Shown in pieces: positions 1 through 5,672 of a stretch of DNA of 10,082 nt (positions within the stretch are counted from its first letter, which is position 1; each line of letters begins with the position of its first letter). The translations under genes and the position numbers were made by a program. The DNA comes from Acidimicrobiia bacterium (GTDB taxonomy: Bacteria > Actinomycetota > Acidimicrobiia > Spongiisociales > ZC4RG35): positions 1 to 10,082 of the forward strand of contig JAOUGY010000123.1 of assembly GCA_029865445.1 (NCBI GenBank). The letters run 5' to 3'. Under the pieces are notes generated by a model, which ran no database searches, was not told where the DNA came from, and saw only the letters and a list, made by a program, of their open reading frames with translations.

Positions 1-1
1 C

Positions 2-79
2 CTCAAAACCCACACCCCCTACAACGAACACACCGCCTGGGCCCACCGACAACCCACACCCCAACAAGACGCCGCTTGA
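2..79 (+). CDS. C-terminal tail of an unidentified protein (partial)
   Basis: An open frame enters from the left edge and ends at TGA 77-79, giving about 25 residues that begin LKTHTPYNEHTAW. Third codon positions are almost all C, as in a real GC-rich gene, and the DNA changes character straight after the stop. The LKTH-type start followed by a hydrophilic tail resembles what follows the HNH motif in actinobacterial DUF222/13E12 HNH endonucleases, but this is only a resemblance from memory and the fragment is too short to assign. Coding is supported by composition only. Confidence 0.33.
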   Translation, partial: LKTHTPYNEHTAWAHRQPTPQQDAA

Positions 80-100
80 CATTCACCCCCATGGGATGTC

Positions 101-127
101 TACCTCCCGGCCTTCGGCCGGCAGGTA
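101..127. repeat. Imperfect hairpin (REP-like)
   Basis: The arms TACCTCCCGGCC and GGCCGGCAGGTA are complementary at 11 of 12 positions around the loop TTC. It is followed at once by CTTCCCCCCTATCCGGGGGAC, a second small C/G hairpin. The combination looks like an intergenic REP-type unit. It could also act as a terminator for the gene ending at 79, but there is no T-run. Confidence 0.5.
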
Positions 128-160
128 CCTTCCCCCCTATCCGGGGGACAACCCGGTCCG

Positions 161-286
161 GTGAACAACCGAGTCCCGCCGGCACTGGAAGACTCGCAAC
201 GGCGCCATCCGCGACAGGTGGCACCCAGGAAGCCCGACTCCCGCGTCGAGAAATCCCCCTTCCCCCCTCGCTCCGCTCCGGGGGAC
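161..286. repeat. 126-bp direct repeat, copy A
   Basis: Copy A begins GTGAACAACCGAGTCCCGCC and ends in the C-run/G-run module CCCCTCGCTCCGCTCCGGGG. It aligns along its whole length with 380-505. The best-conserved core is CCCGACTCCCGCGTCGAGAAA (identical in both copies). The copies differ by scattered substitutions and two compensating 1-nt indels, so this is an old duplication or two members of a dispersed family. Confidence 0.75.
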
Positions 287-298
287 CACCAGAAGTTG

Positions 299-317
299 TC
301 CCCCACGAAGTGGGGGA
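299..317. repeat. Perfect 8-bp hairpin
   Basis: TCCCCCAC (299-306), loop GAA (307-309), GTGGGGGA (310-317) form a perfect stem. The right arm plus the following AGG is the reverse complement of the CCTTCCCCC word in the flanking repeats, so it looks like an inverted member of the same mosaic. No T-run follows on either strand. Confidence 0.55.
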
Positions 318-322
318 AGGTC

Positions 323-344
323 CCTGCCATCGACCGATGGCAGG
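323..344. repeat. Perfect 10-bp hairpin, 2-nt loop
   Basis: CCTGCCATCG (323-332), AC, CGATGGCAGG (335-344) form a perfect inverted repeat six bases after the previous hairpin. The 2-nt loop would open to 4 nt in RNA. The function is unknown. It sits midway between the two 126-bp copies and is part of the intergenic repeat cluster. Confidence 0.55.
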
Positions 345-379
345 TAGGGGGCAAGCTCAACGCGGAACCACCGTGCGAG

Positions 380-505
380 GTGAACACTCGCAACCCGCCG
401 GCACCAGGAGACTCGCAACGGCGCCCTCCCACGACAGGTGACACCCAAGAAACCCGACTCCCGCGTCGAGAAACCCCCTTCCCCCCTCGCTTCGCTCCGG
501 GGGAC
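380..505. repeat. 126-bp direct repeat, copy B
   Basis: Copy B begins GTGAACACTCGCAACCCGCC and matches 161-286 throughout, ending in CCCCTCGCTTCGCTCCGGGG. It stops only 12 nt before the candidate -10 box of the amidohydrolase, so the repeat has come to rest immediately upstream of that promoter. Confidence 0.75.
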
Positions 506-517
506 AACGCTTCTCGG

Positions 518-523
518 TACTCT
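518..523 (+). promoter_or_regulatory. Candidate -10 box for leaderless amidohydrolase mRNA
   Basis: TACTCT fits TANNNT and ends 6 nt before GTG 530. A start at about +1 of the transcript would explain why no Shine-Dalgarno sequence is visible. I see no good -35 box, which is usual for such actinobacterial promoters. This is inferred from spacing only. Confidence 0.35.
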
Positions 524-529
524 CCGATC

Positions 530-1741
530 GTGACCACGTTTCTCACGAATGGGCGGCTTCCGGACGGCACGCGGGTGGACATCGGCGTGGACGATTCCGG
601 GCGGATCGAATCGCTCGGCCCGGCGCAAGGCGGAACGGCTGACTTGGACCTCGAAGGTTGGCTGGTGCTTCCGGCACTCGGTGAGCCTCACGCCCACCTC
701 GACAAGGCGCTCACCGCCGACCTGATCCCCAACCCCCGGGGCGACCTGGGCGGAGCGATTGCGGCCTGGGCCGAGGCGGCAGCGACATTCAGCGAAGAGG
801 ACATCATCAGCCGGGCTTCACGGGCTCTCGATCGTCTTCTCGTCAACGGCGCAACCGCCGTCCGCACCCATGTCAACTGCAGCGGCGAGTTCGGTGCGAG
901 GGCCGTCACGGCCATGATCGAAGTGCGCGACCGGTACACCGACCTTGTCGACCTCCAACTCGTGGCGCTGCCGAGCCGCCCGCTCACCGGAGAGGATGGC
1001 CGCGACAACCGCCGTTCGCTGGAAGCCGCTATCACCGCCGGTTTCGACGTCGTCGGCGGAGCACCTCACCTGGACCCCGACGGCGAGGTCGCCACCCGCT
1101 ACTGCCTCGATGTGGCGCGGGAGGCCCGCCTTCCCCTCGACCTTCACACCGACGAGACACTCGACCCCGAGGTGTCGCTCCTGTCATATCTCGCGCGGCT
1201 CGTGATCGATACGAACTTCGACCTGGACGTCACCGCGAGTCACTGTGTGAGCCATGGCATGCAGCCCGAGTCTGTGCAGGGCGACGTCGCGAGGCTTGCC
1301 GCGGAGGCAGGGATCGCGGTGGTCACGCTGCCCCAGACCAACCTCTTCCTCCAATCCCGGACCAAGAGGGTCGCGACACCGCGCGGTCTCCCAGGGATTC
1401 AAGCCCTCCGCGACGCCGGGGTGATCGTTGCCGCCGGCGCCGACAACCTCCAGGATCCGTTCAACACGGTTGGCCGCGGTGATCCCCTGGAGACGGCCAC
1501 ACTCATGGTCATGGCGGCTCACCTGACGCCGGACGAGGCGCTGGAGACCGTATCGACCAATGTCCGCCAGGCCCTGGGCCTGGCACGGGCAGGCACACTC
1601 GTCGGTTCACACGCCGATCTGCTCGTCATCGATTCCCCGACGATTCGATCAGCCGTCGCGGACGGGCCGGGATCACGCAAGGTTGTCCGCGGCGGCCGGA
1701 TGGTGGCCGAGACTCGCACCCACAGTGTCATCCACCGGTGA
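530..1741 (+). CDS. CodA-like metal-dependent amidohydrolase, substrate uncertain
   Basis: A 403-residue amidohydrolase-superfamily hydrolase of the cytosine deaminase (CodA) clade, probably cytosolic, acting on a C-N bond of a small cyclic substrate. The metal and catalytic set is complete: EPHAHLDK (H54, H56), LDLHTDET (H206, E209), ASHCVSH (H238) and GADNLQDPF (D305). FDVVGGAPHLDP and the LFLQSR segment also align with E. coli CodA as I remember it. The pocket differs: the CodA FPQEG segment, whose Gln156 contacts cytosine, is LPSRP here (S149), and the residue after the metal Asp is Asn306, not Asp314. It may therefore act on another substrate, such as a pyrimidine, triazine or creatinine-like ring. 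The GTG at 530 is chosen because the frame upstream only translates repeat DNA, family homology starts at TTFLTNGRL, and the length suits the family. Its 3' end overlaps the convergent MOSC gene by 14 bp. Confidence 0.85.
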   Translation: MTTFLTNGRLPDGTRVDIGVDDSGRIESLGPAQGGTADLDLEGWLVLPALGEPHAHLDKALTADLIPNPRGDLGGAIAAWAEAAATFSEEDIISRASRALDRLLVNGATAVRTHVNCSGEFGARAVTAMIEVRDRYTDLVDLQLVALPSRPLTGEDGRDNRRSLEAAITAGFDVVGGAPHLDPDGEVATRYCLDVAREARLPLDLHTDETLDPEVSLLSYLARLVIDTNFDLDVTASHCVSHGMQPESVQGDVARLAAEAGIAVVTLPQTNLFLQSRTKRVATPRGLPGIQALRDAGVIVAAGADNLQDPFNTVGRGDPLETATLMVMAAHLTPDEALETVSTNVRQALGLARAGTLVGSHADLLVIDSPTIRSAVADGPGSRKVVRGGRMVAETRTHSVIHR

Positions 1742-2282
1742 GTTTCCGAACCCGGTCTCCCTTCCGAAACGAGCCACCTTCGACCACGAAGGCGTTCAGT
1801 CCGCGGAATCGCCCCTCTCGGCCAACCCCGACGTTCACGAACCGGAGCGCCTCGGCACCGAAACGTGATGCGAATTTCTGACAACCCGTGTGCGGTGTGG
1901 GCGACACCTCCACGATGGCCGCGCCTATCTGGAGCCGCGATCCTGCGGGAAGGTTGACATGGGATATGTCCATGTCGACAAAGATCTGATCGCCGCACAG
2001 CGGCCAGCGCTCCTCGAGCAACGCCACAGCGTGTGCCACCCGGCTGTTCATGATGGTGAGTTGGGCGAGAGGGTCTGCTGATCCGTCGGCGGTATTGGGC
2101 GCGCCCCGAGCCTCCCAGTTGTCACCGACGAGCCCAACGACGGGATCGAGCACTCCGGTTTCGACTACCTCTCGCAAGTCGATGTCAGGCCGTCGAACGA
2201 CCATCTCCACGAGACCCTCGTCACGAGGTGCAGACTGGAGATGGTCGATGAGGCGTTCGAGATCGGCGGTCGTGCGGTACAT
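1728..2282 (-). CDS. MOSC domain-containing protein
   Basis: 184 residues. The MOSC fold covers most of the protein, with GLVGDNWEARG near residues 50-60, LTIMNSRVA near 75-83, CGDQIFVDMDIS near 96-107, and PHTGCQKF (130-137), which carries the conserved Cys134 expected to bind sulfur or metal. The C-terminus is the usual beta-rich RGLNAFVVEGG...GDRVRKL. MOSC domains occur in molybdenum-cofactor sulfurases and in mARC/YiiM-type enzymes that handle sulfur or N-hydroxylated compounds; this short stand-alone form is common in actinobacteria and its substrate is unknown. The gene starts about 40 nt beyond the terminator of the ABC operon on the same strand, so it needs its own promoter or readthrough. 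I see only a weak CATACT at 2290-2295 and a poor SD (CGAGG). The start at 2282 is the first ATG and fits the family length. It ends convergently with, and overlaps, the amidohydrolase. Confidence 0.85.
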   Translation of the reverse strand: MYRTTADLERLIDHLQSAPRDEGLVEMVVRRPDIDLREVVETGVLDPVVGLVGDNWEARGAPNTADGSADPLAQLTIMNSRVAHAVALLEERWPLCGDQIFVDMDISHVNLPAGSRLQIGAAIVEVSPTPHTGCQKFASRFGAEALRFVNVGVGREGRFRGLNAFVVEGGSFRKGDRVRKLTGG

Positions 2283-2323
2283 GCCTCGAGTATGCCCGAA
2301 CGACCGGACGTCTACGCCAACAA

Positions 2324-2357
2324 AGGAGGGCCCCCGATCAAGGTCGGGGGCCCTCCT
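2324..2357 (-). terminator. Strong hairpin terminator after the ABC transporter operon
   Basis: A perfect 14-bp stem, AGGAGGGCCCCCGA (2324-2337) and TCGGGGGCCCTCCT (2344-2357), with a 6-nt loop. It begins 3 nt after the stop codon of the binding-protein gene. Downstream on the minus strand comes TTTGTTGG, a weak U-tract, so it may be only partly Rho-independent. It may also protect the 3' end of the mRNA and lets some readthrough into the MOSC gene. Confidence 0.8.
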
Positions 2358-2360
2358 CGT

Positions 2361-3584
2361 TCAACCGAGGCCGATCGACTCGTCGATGAACTCGTTCGTC
2401 GTGATGTCGGCGGCCGTGAGGCCGTCCGGAACTGTCATTCCGGCTCCGACGATCTGATCGATGACACCCTGGACCCGCGCTTCGTCCATGTTGCCCACGG
2501 TTCCGTCAGGACCGTTGCCGACGAGGCCGAGATCCTTCTGCTGCTGGATCGAGAAGTCCGCCACACCCTGGGAATACACCCAGAAGTCCTGGAAGGTCTC
2601 GACTGTTTCCACGATCAGCGCATTCGCCGTCGAGGGGTCGGCCACGTAGTCGACCACGGCCTGCTGCACGATCGGCACGAGGTGCTCGAGGCAGGGACGA
2701 AGCGTCTCGAGGTCACCCGAACGGATGGCGAGCGGCTGGCTGTACAGCTCGAAGCCAGCGTCGTGGATCAGCTGGAAGGCGATGGGCTTGCCCCACTCGG
2801 GAACCTCGAACTCGTAGATGTACGGCTCGGCCGAGGCGAATCCCTGTTGGGCGATGGCGCCGCCTTCCGCGACGAAGCGCGCAGGCGATCCGTCGTAGGA
2901 GGGGTCGACATTGTCCTGGGACAGGATCCCTTGGGCCACGAACACGTCCATGAACACGCCGCCTGCGAAGTACTGGATGAGCACGTCGTTGGCACCGAGG
3001 TCGGCGATCGTCTTGTAGTCAGGATACGTCTCGGGATCCCACATGATGATCTGGGGGTTCTTTTCGAGCGGCGCGACCACGGCGATCGTCGGCGTGTCGG
3101 CGTAGCCGAGCACCGCCTCGTCGGTGGATACGTAACCCAGGGTGATCGAGTCGTCGGTGTACATCTGGGTCGATGGCGACTGGAACCCGATGGCCGGGCC
3201 GCCGGTGCGAACCTCGATGTCGACGCCCATGTCCTCTCCACCCGAGGTCAACGACCCGGTGACGGTCTTCAGCCCGGCGTCGATCGTGTAGTCCGGACCC
3301 ACCATCTGGTACATCGCACCGTGTTCCGCCTCGGGGAACCAGTCGGTCTGGATGACAATGGGGTCGGGGCACACGTCGGCGAGGGAGGCCATTGCCTCCC
3401 CGGCCGTGGTCTCCGGGGTTTCAGCCGCCGTGGTTTCTGGGGTCTCCGCCGCCGTCGTCGCAGGCGCTTCTGCCGCCGTCGTCTCCGGCGCGGCATCGGT
3501 GTCCGCGGTACCTCCATCGCCGCACGCCGCCGCTACGAGAGCGACGACCGTCAAGAGGCCCAGCCAGGCTCTCGAACGTCTCAT
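2361..3584 (-). CDS. ABC transporter substrate-binding lipoprotein, NMT1/THI5-like
   Basis: A 407-residue extracytoplasmic binding lipoprotein for the permease and ATPase encoded just upstream. The signal peptide is MRRSR followed by a hydrophobic run (7-20) and the lipobox VAAAC with Cys21. A Thr/Ala/Glu/Pro tether of four 8-residue units follows (33-64). The mature domain opens with TDWFPEAEHG (80-89), the hallmark region of NMT1/THI5 and SsuA/TauA-type proteins, and includes SAEPYIYEFEVP, which matches the conserved Glu-Pro-Tyr segment of the family. The ligand is unknown; relatives bind HMP or formyl-aminopyrimidine, sulfonates, nitrate or riboflavin precursors. The start at 3584 is chosen over an in-frame ATG at 3689 because AGGAGG lies 6 nt upstream and the signal peptide begins exactly there. 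It is the last gene of the operon, 44 bp after the permease stop, and has its own SD, which would suit a higher expression level. Confidence 0.88.
   Translation of the reverse strand: MRRSRAWLGLLTVVALVAAACGDGGTADTDAAPETTAAEAPATTAAETPETTAAETPETTAGEAMASLADVCPDPIVIQTDWFPEAEHGAMYQMVGPDYTIDAGLKTVTGSLTSGGEDMGVDIEVRTGGPAIGFQSPSTQMYTDDSITLGYVSTDEAVLGYADTPTIAVVAPLEKNPQIIMWDPETYPDYKTIADLGANDVLIQYFAGGVFMDVFVAQGILSQDNVDPSYDGSPARFVAEGGAIAQQGFASAEPYIYEFEVPEWGKPIAFQLIHDAGFELYSQPLAIRSGDLETLRPCLEHLVPIVQQAVVDYVADPSTANALIVETVETFQDFWVYSQGVADFSIQQQKDLGLVGNGPDGTVGNMDEARVQGVIDQIVGAGMTVPDGLTAADITTNEFIDESIGLG
3393..3488 (-). repeat. Four 24-bp tandem units coding the lipoprotein tether
   Basis: Four in-frame units encode PETTAAEA, PATTAAET, PETTAAET and PETTAGEA. 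They form a flexible, unstructured linker between the lipidated Cys21 and the ligand-binding domain, a common arrangement in actinobacterial lipoproteins. Such tandem units can change number by slippage, so tether length may vary between strains. Confidence 0.8.
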
Positions 3585-3590
3585 GTGGTT

Positions 3591-3596
3591 CCTCCT
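3591..3596 (-). promoter_or_regulatory. Shine-Dalgarno of the binding-protein gene
   Basis: AGGAGG on the minus strand ends 6 nt before ATG 3584. It settles the start and rules out the 35-residue N-terminal extension that would begin at 3689. Confidence 0.85.
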
Positions 3597-3628
3597 CTTT
3601 CTTTCTGCTCTGTCCAACTTCGGATGTG

Positions 3629-4516
3629 TCATGTGGGGGCGCCGCCACCACCGTCGTACCACTTCCCGATTGCTCGGTTCTGCAGCCATCCGAAGAAGAG
3701 AAAAACGCCCACGCCGAGGGCCGAAGACATGACGATCGCGGCCAGGAGTTGCTCGCCGAGGAGTCTGTTTGCGTACTTCTGGAGAAGCTGGCCGATTCCC
3801 ACCTCGCCGCGCCCGAAGAAGAAGTCACCGACGATTGCACCGATCACCGACAGCCCGGCGGAGATGCGGAGTCCGGCGAAGATCGCGGGCGTGGCGGCAG
3901 GGAACGTCAGCTTCGTCAAGCGAGTCCATCTGCTGGCGTGATGAAGGGTGAAGAGGTCGTGATGACCGCGTTCGGCGGACTGGAGTCCGAACAGGGTGTT
4001 CACGATGATCGGGAAGAGCGAAATGATCACACACACGATGACCCGCGAGAACTGGCCGGTGCCGAACCAGAACTGGATCAGCGGGACTATTGCGAGGATG
4101 GGGATGGCCTGGAGGGTCACGGCGTATGGAAACACTGCCCGTTCGATGAGTTTGGTCTGGCTCATCGCCACGGCGAGCGACATCCCGAGGACGATCGACA
4201 CGCTCAACCCGATCAGGGCGACCTTGGTGGAAGACCAGAGCCCACCCAGGATCTCCGCGAGATTGGCTCCGTTGAGGAAGCCTTCGGTCAACACCGCGTG
4301 CGGCGGCTCGAGCAGGAAACGCTGACGCTCCTCGAGGATGCCGTAGCTGACCAGATACCAGACACCCACGAGAAGCACACCGAAGAAGATCGGCGGGACC
4401 ACGGTGGCCGCCACCCCGCGCTGAACGGACTGCTTGCGCAGTTTGTCCGCGGCAGCGAGCGGCTCCGTCATGTCGGGCACTTGGGAATCGTGTGAAGAGG
4501 TATCGGGCATGCTCAC
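3629..4516 (-). CDS. ABC transporter permease, NitT/TauT/ThiX-like
   Basis: A 295-residue integral membrane subunit of the importer (BPD_transp_1). About six hydrophobic helices are visible, near residues 36-60, 97-118, 131-151, 157-178, 213-235 and 256-278. The EAA loop that docks on the ATPase lies near 193-216 (ASRWTRLTKLTFPAATP then AIFAGLRISAG), the form typical of SsuC/TauC/ThiX permeases. The N-terminus (1-35) is hydrophilic and cytoplasmic. I use GTG 4516 as the start because GGAAGGAG lies 7 nt upstream and the GTG overlaps the ATPase stop codon (GTGA), giving translational coupling; an ATG at 4510 two codons on is the alternative. The C-terminal DGGGGAP tail is Gly-rich and probably unstructured. 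The substrate cannot be read from the sequence. Confidence 0.9.
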   Translation of the reverse strand: MSMPDTSSHDSQVPDMTEPLAAADKLRKQSVQRGVAATVVPPIFFGVLLVGVWYLVSYGILEERQRFLLEPPHAVLTEGFLNGANLAEILGGLWSSTKVALIGLSVSIVLGMSLAVAMSQTKLIERAVFPYAVTLQAIPILAIVPLIQFWFGTGQFSRVIVCVIISLFPIIVNTLFGLQSAERGHHDLFTLHHASRWTRLTKLTFPAATPAIFAGLRISAGLSVIGAIVGDFFFGRGEVGIGQLLQKYANRLLGEQLLAAIVMSSALGVGVFLFFGWLQNRAIGKWYDGGGGAPT

Positions 4517-5247
4517 GTGTGGGCTCCTTCCAGCGATGCGGCCACCTCACCGCTGATCCGGGCGAACTCGGGATCGAACCGCAACTCCGGCTTCCGGGGA
4601 TACTCGAACGGAATCTCGTACGTGGCCACGAGCCGCCCCGGACGAGCCGACATCACGTGGACCCGCGTAGACAAGAACACCGCTTCGCTGATCGAGTGGG
4701 TGATGAAAAGGCCTGCGAACTGCTCACGCTCGAAGAGATTGAGCGTCTCCTCGTTCAGCCTCGCCCGTGTGATCTCGTCGACGGCGCCGAACGGTTCGTC
4801 GAAAAGGAAAACCGGCGGCTCGAGCGTCAGGGTCCGGGCCAGCGAGACGCGCATCTTCATGCCACCCGAAAGCGACTTCGGATAGTGGTTCTCGAAGCCT
4901 CTCAACCCCACCAGTTCGATGGCGTCGGTGGCGAGGCGTCTGCGATCGGCGGGATCGAAACCATGGAGTTCGCACAACAACTCAACGTTCTGTTGGACGG
5001 TCCGCCACGGAAGCAAGGTTGCGTCCTGGAACACGTAGCCGATCCGCTCCCGATCAACCTCGACCGTTCCACCCGTGTTGGCCAGCAAACCGGACGCGAT
5101 CTTGAGAAGCGTGGACTTCCCGCATCCCGAAGGTCCGACGATGGTCACGAACTCGCCCCTGTCCACAGAGAAGGAGACGTCACGCAGAGCCTCGGTCCCG
5201 TCAGGGAAGGTCATCGAGATGTCTCGGAACGACAGGGCCGCCGCCAC
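4513..5247 (-). CDS. ABC transporter ATP-binding protein, NitT/TauT/ThiZ-like
   Basis: A 244-residue ATPase powering the importer at the inner face of the membrane. All ABC motifs are intact: Walker A GPSGCGKST (38-46), Q-loop Gln74 in YVFQDATLLPW, signature LSGGM (126-130), Walker B VFLFDEP (146-152), D-loop region GAVDE and H-loop His184 in FITHS. The Q-loop sequence FQDATLLPW is characteristic of the SsuB/TauB/ThiZ group. GTG 5247 is chosen as the start because GAGGAGG lies 8 nt upstream and the family usually begins at this point. An in-frame ATG at 5343 would add 32 residues of unusual sequence, has no SD, and lies inside a palindrome. This is the first gene of the operon ATPase-permease-binding protein. 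Its stop overlaps the permease GTG. Confidence 0.92.
   Translation of the reverse strand: MAAALSFRDISMTFPDGTEALRDVSFSVDRGEFVTIVGPSGCGKSTLLKIASGLLANTGGTVEVDRERIGYVFQDATLLPWRTVQQNVELLCELHGFDPADRRRLATDAIELVGLRGFENHYPKSLSGGMKMRVSLARTLTLEPPVFLFDEPFGAVDEITRARLNEETLNLFEREQFAGLFITHSISEAVFLSTRVHVMSARPGRLVATYEIPFEYPRKPELRFDPEFARISGEVAASLEGAHT
4524..4531 (-). promoter_or_regulatory. Shine-Dalgarno of the permease gene, inside the ATPase gene
   Basis: GGAAGGAG on the minus strand ends 7 nt before GTG 4516 and lies within the last codons of the ATPase. It favours GTG 4516 over ATG 4510 (13 nt away). Confidence 0.75.
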
Positions 5248-5255
5248 GCGCAGGT

Positions 5256-5262
5256 CCTCCTC
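5256..5262 (-). promoter_or_regulatory. Shine-Dalgarno deciding the ATPase start
   Basis: GAGGAGG on the minus strand, 8 nt before GTG 5247. It is the only good SD near the 5' end of the ATPase frame, so translation probably begins at the GTG and the mRNA has a leader of up to about 100 nt. Confidence 0.75.
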
Positions 5263-5286
5263 GTCGGATGGTCGGCCAAACTTAGT

Positions 5287-5313
5287 AACGGCCCGGACCG
5301 TTGTGAGGCCGTT
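5287..5313 (-). promoter_or_regulatory. Inverted repeat in the leader of the ABC operon
   Basis: AACGGCC (5287-5293) and GGCCGTT (5307-5313) pair perfectly across 13 nt, and a second AACGG/CCGTT pairing overlaps it (5287-5302). It sits in the presumed untranslated leader, about 40-65 nt before the GTG. It could be an RNA hairpin or an operator. I see none of the conserved sequence of a TPP riboswitch (no CUGAGA). Confidence 0.3.
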
Positions 5314-5321
5314 CGGGAGGG

Positions 5322-5346
5322 AAAATGTTGACCAGAGCGACATTTT
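5322..5346. promoter_or_regulatory. AT-rich palindrome between divergent transcripts (candidate operator)
   Basis: AAAATGT (5322-5328), 11 nt, ACATTTT (5340-5346): a perfect 7-bp inverted repeat spanning 25 bp in otherwise GC-rich DNA. It lies between the minus-strand ABC operon and the plus-strand gene at 5373, about 75 bp before the ATPase GTG and 26 bp before the ATG at 5373. Size, spacing and place suit a dimeric repressor acting on one or both genes. The regulator is unknown. Confidence 0.4.
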
Positions 5347-5360
5347 TCCGACTACTGCGA

Positions 5361-5366
5361 TAGCTT
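5361..5366 (+). promoter_or_regulatory. Candidate -10 box for leaderless TIGR03792 gene
   Basis: TAGCTT fits TANNNT and ends 6 nt before ATG 5373. The local string TAGCTTGAACCCATG closely resembles TACGTTAGAACCCATG at the SRPBCC gene start (7128-7143). No SD is present, in keeping with a leaderless transcript. A TTGACC at 5328-5333 is too far for a standard -35. Confidence 0.38.
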
Positions 5367-5372
5367 GAACCC

Positions 5373-5672
5373 ATGGTTGTCGAGATGCTCACATTCCAGG
5401 TCGACCCGGCAGACCAGCCGACCTGGCTGGCGGTGGAGGAGTCCGTGTGGACCGAATACCTCACCCGGCAACCGGGTTTCGCCCGCAAGCAGGTGTGGCG
5501 CGACGTCGACCGCCGCGACCTCATCACCGCAGTCATCTGGTGGGAATCGAAAGACCTCTGGAAGAGGATCTCGCCCGCCGACGTGGAAGCCGTGGATGCC
5601 CGTATGGGCGAGTGGTTCCGGGAGTCGGTGATGACCGAATTCGAGGTCCTCGGCGACTACCTACCGAGCTGA
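5373..5672 (+). CDS. TIGR03792 family protein (ABM-like ferredoxin fold)
   Basis: A 99-residue protein that I recognise as the uncharacterised TIGR03792 family, a dimeric alpha/beta-barrel type fold related to antibiotic biosynthesis monooxygenases. Seen features are an N-terminal strand VEMLTFQVDPAD, the helix WLAVEESVWTEYLTRQPGF (20-38), then KQVWRD, the strand TAVIWWESKDLWKRI (about 50-64), and a last helix running to the end. The W and aromatic pattern (VW, PGF, VW, WWES, LW) is the family signature as I remember it. The biochemical function is unknown; a role in handling small hydrophobic or oxidisable compounds is only a guess. It is divergent from the ABC operon with a palindrome between, so the two could share control. 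Its 3' end overlaps the LLM oxidoreductase by 16 bp, tail to tail. Confidence 0.8.
   Translation: MVVEMLTFQVDPADQPTWLAVEESVWTEYLTRQPGFARKQVWRDVDRRDLITAVIWWESKDLWKRISPADVEAVDARMGEWFRESVMTEFEVLGDYLPS

Larger units (their letters stand above)
80..529. other. Gene-free intergenic region with repeat mosaic
   Basis: This 450-bp stretch lies between a stop codon and the amidohydrolase start. It holds at least three hairpins and two diverged 126-bp copies. The word CCTTCCCCCC followed by CCGGGGGAC occurs three times (about 128-149, 257-286 and 477-505), each able to fold as a C-run/G-run hairpin. Open frames cross it on both strands, but their translations are rich in R, P and G with no domain signal. 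Equivalent frames run through both repeat copies, so they are repeat artefacts. I see no gene here. The promoter of the downstream gene is at its right end. Confidence 0.75.

Noticed and set aside
76..104. TTGACA at 76-81 as a promoter
   Set aside because: It overlaps the stop codon of the partial gene, has no good -10 and no gene follows for 450 bp.
161..505. CRISPR-like repeat pair
   Set aside because: The repeats are 126 bp, diverged and only two, with no short regular spacers or cas genes.
161..529. In-frame extension of the amidohydrolase from ATG/GTG-like codons at 161 (adds 123 residues)
   Set aside because: The extension translates the 126-bp repeats, has no family similarity and would make the protein far longer than the CodA family; the domain begins right after GTG 530.
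3585..3689. Lipoprotein start at 3689
   Set aside because: It would bury the signal peptide behind 35 charged residues and overlap the permease gene; AGGAGG 6 nt before 3584 decides otherwise.
2241..3941. Plus-strand open frame of 566 codons
   Set aside because: It lies antisense to the binding-protein and permease genes and is rich in R, G, D, V and H, as expected for a mirror of GC-rich coding DNA; it crosses the terminator and several gene ends and has no domain signal.
3392..4495. Plus-strand open frame of 367 codons
   Set aside because: Antisense to the permease and lipoprotein genes, with low-complexity R/P/E/D composition; a shadow frame.
5248..5343. ATPase start at ATG 5343
   Set aside because: It has no SD, adds 32 residues unlike the family, and lies inside a palindrome; GTG 5247 has GAGGAGG 8 nt upstream.
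5248..5372. TPP or other riboswitch ahead of the THI5-like transporter
   Set aside because: No CUGAGA or other conserved thi-box element is present; only two simple inverted repeats are seen.
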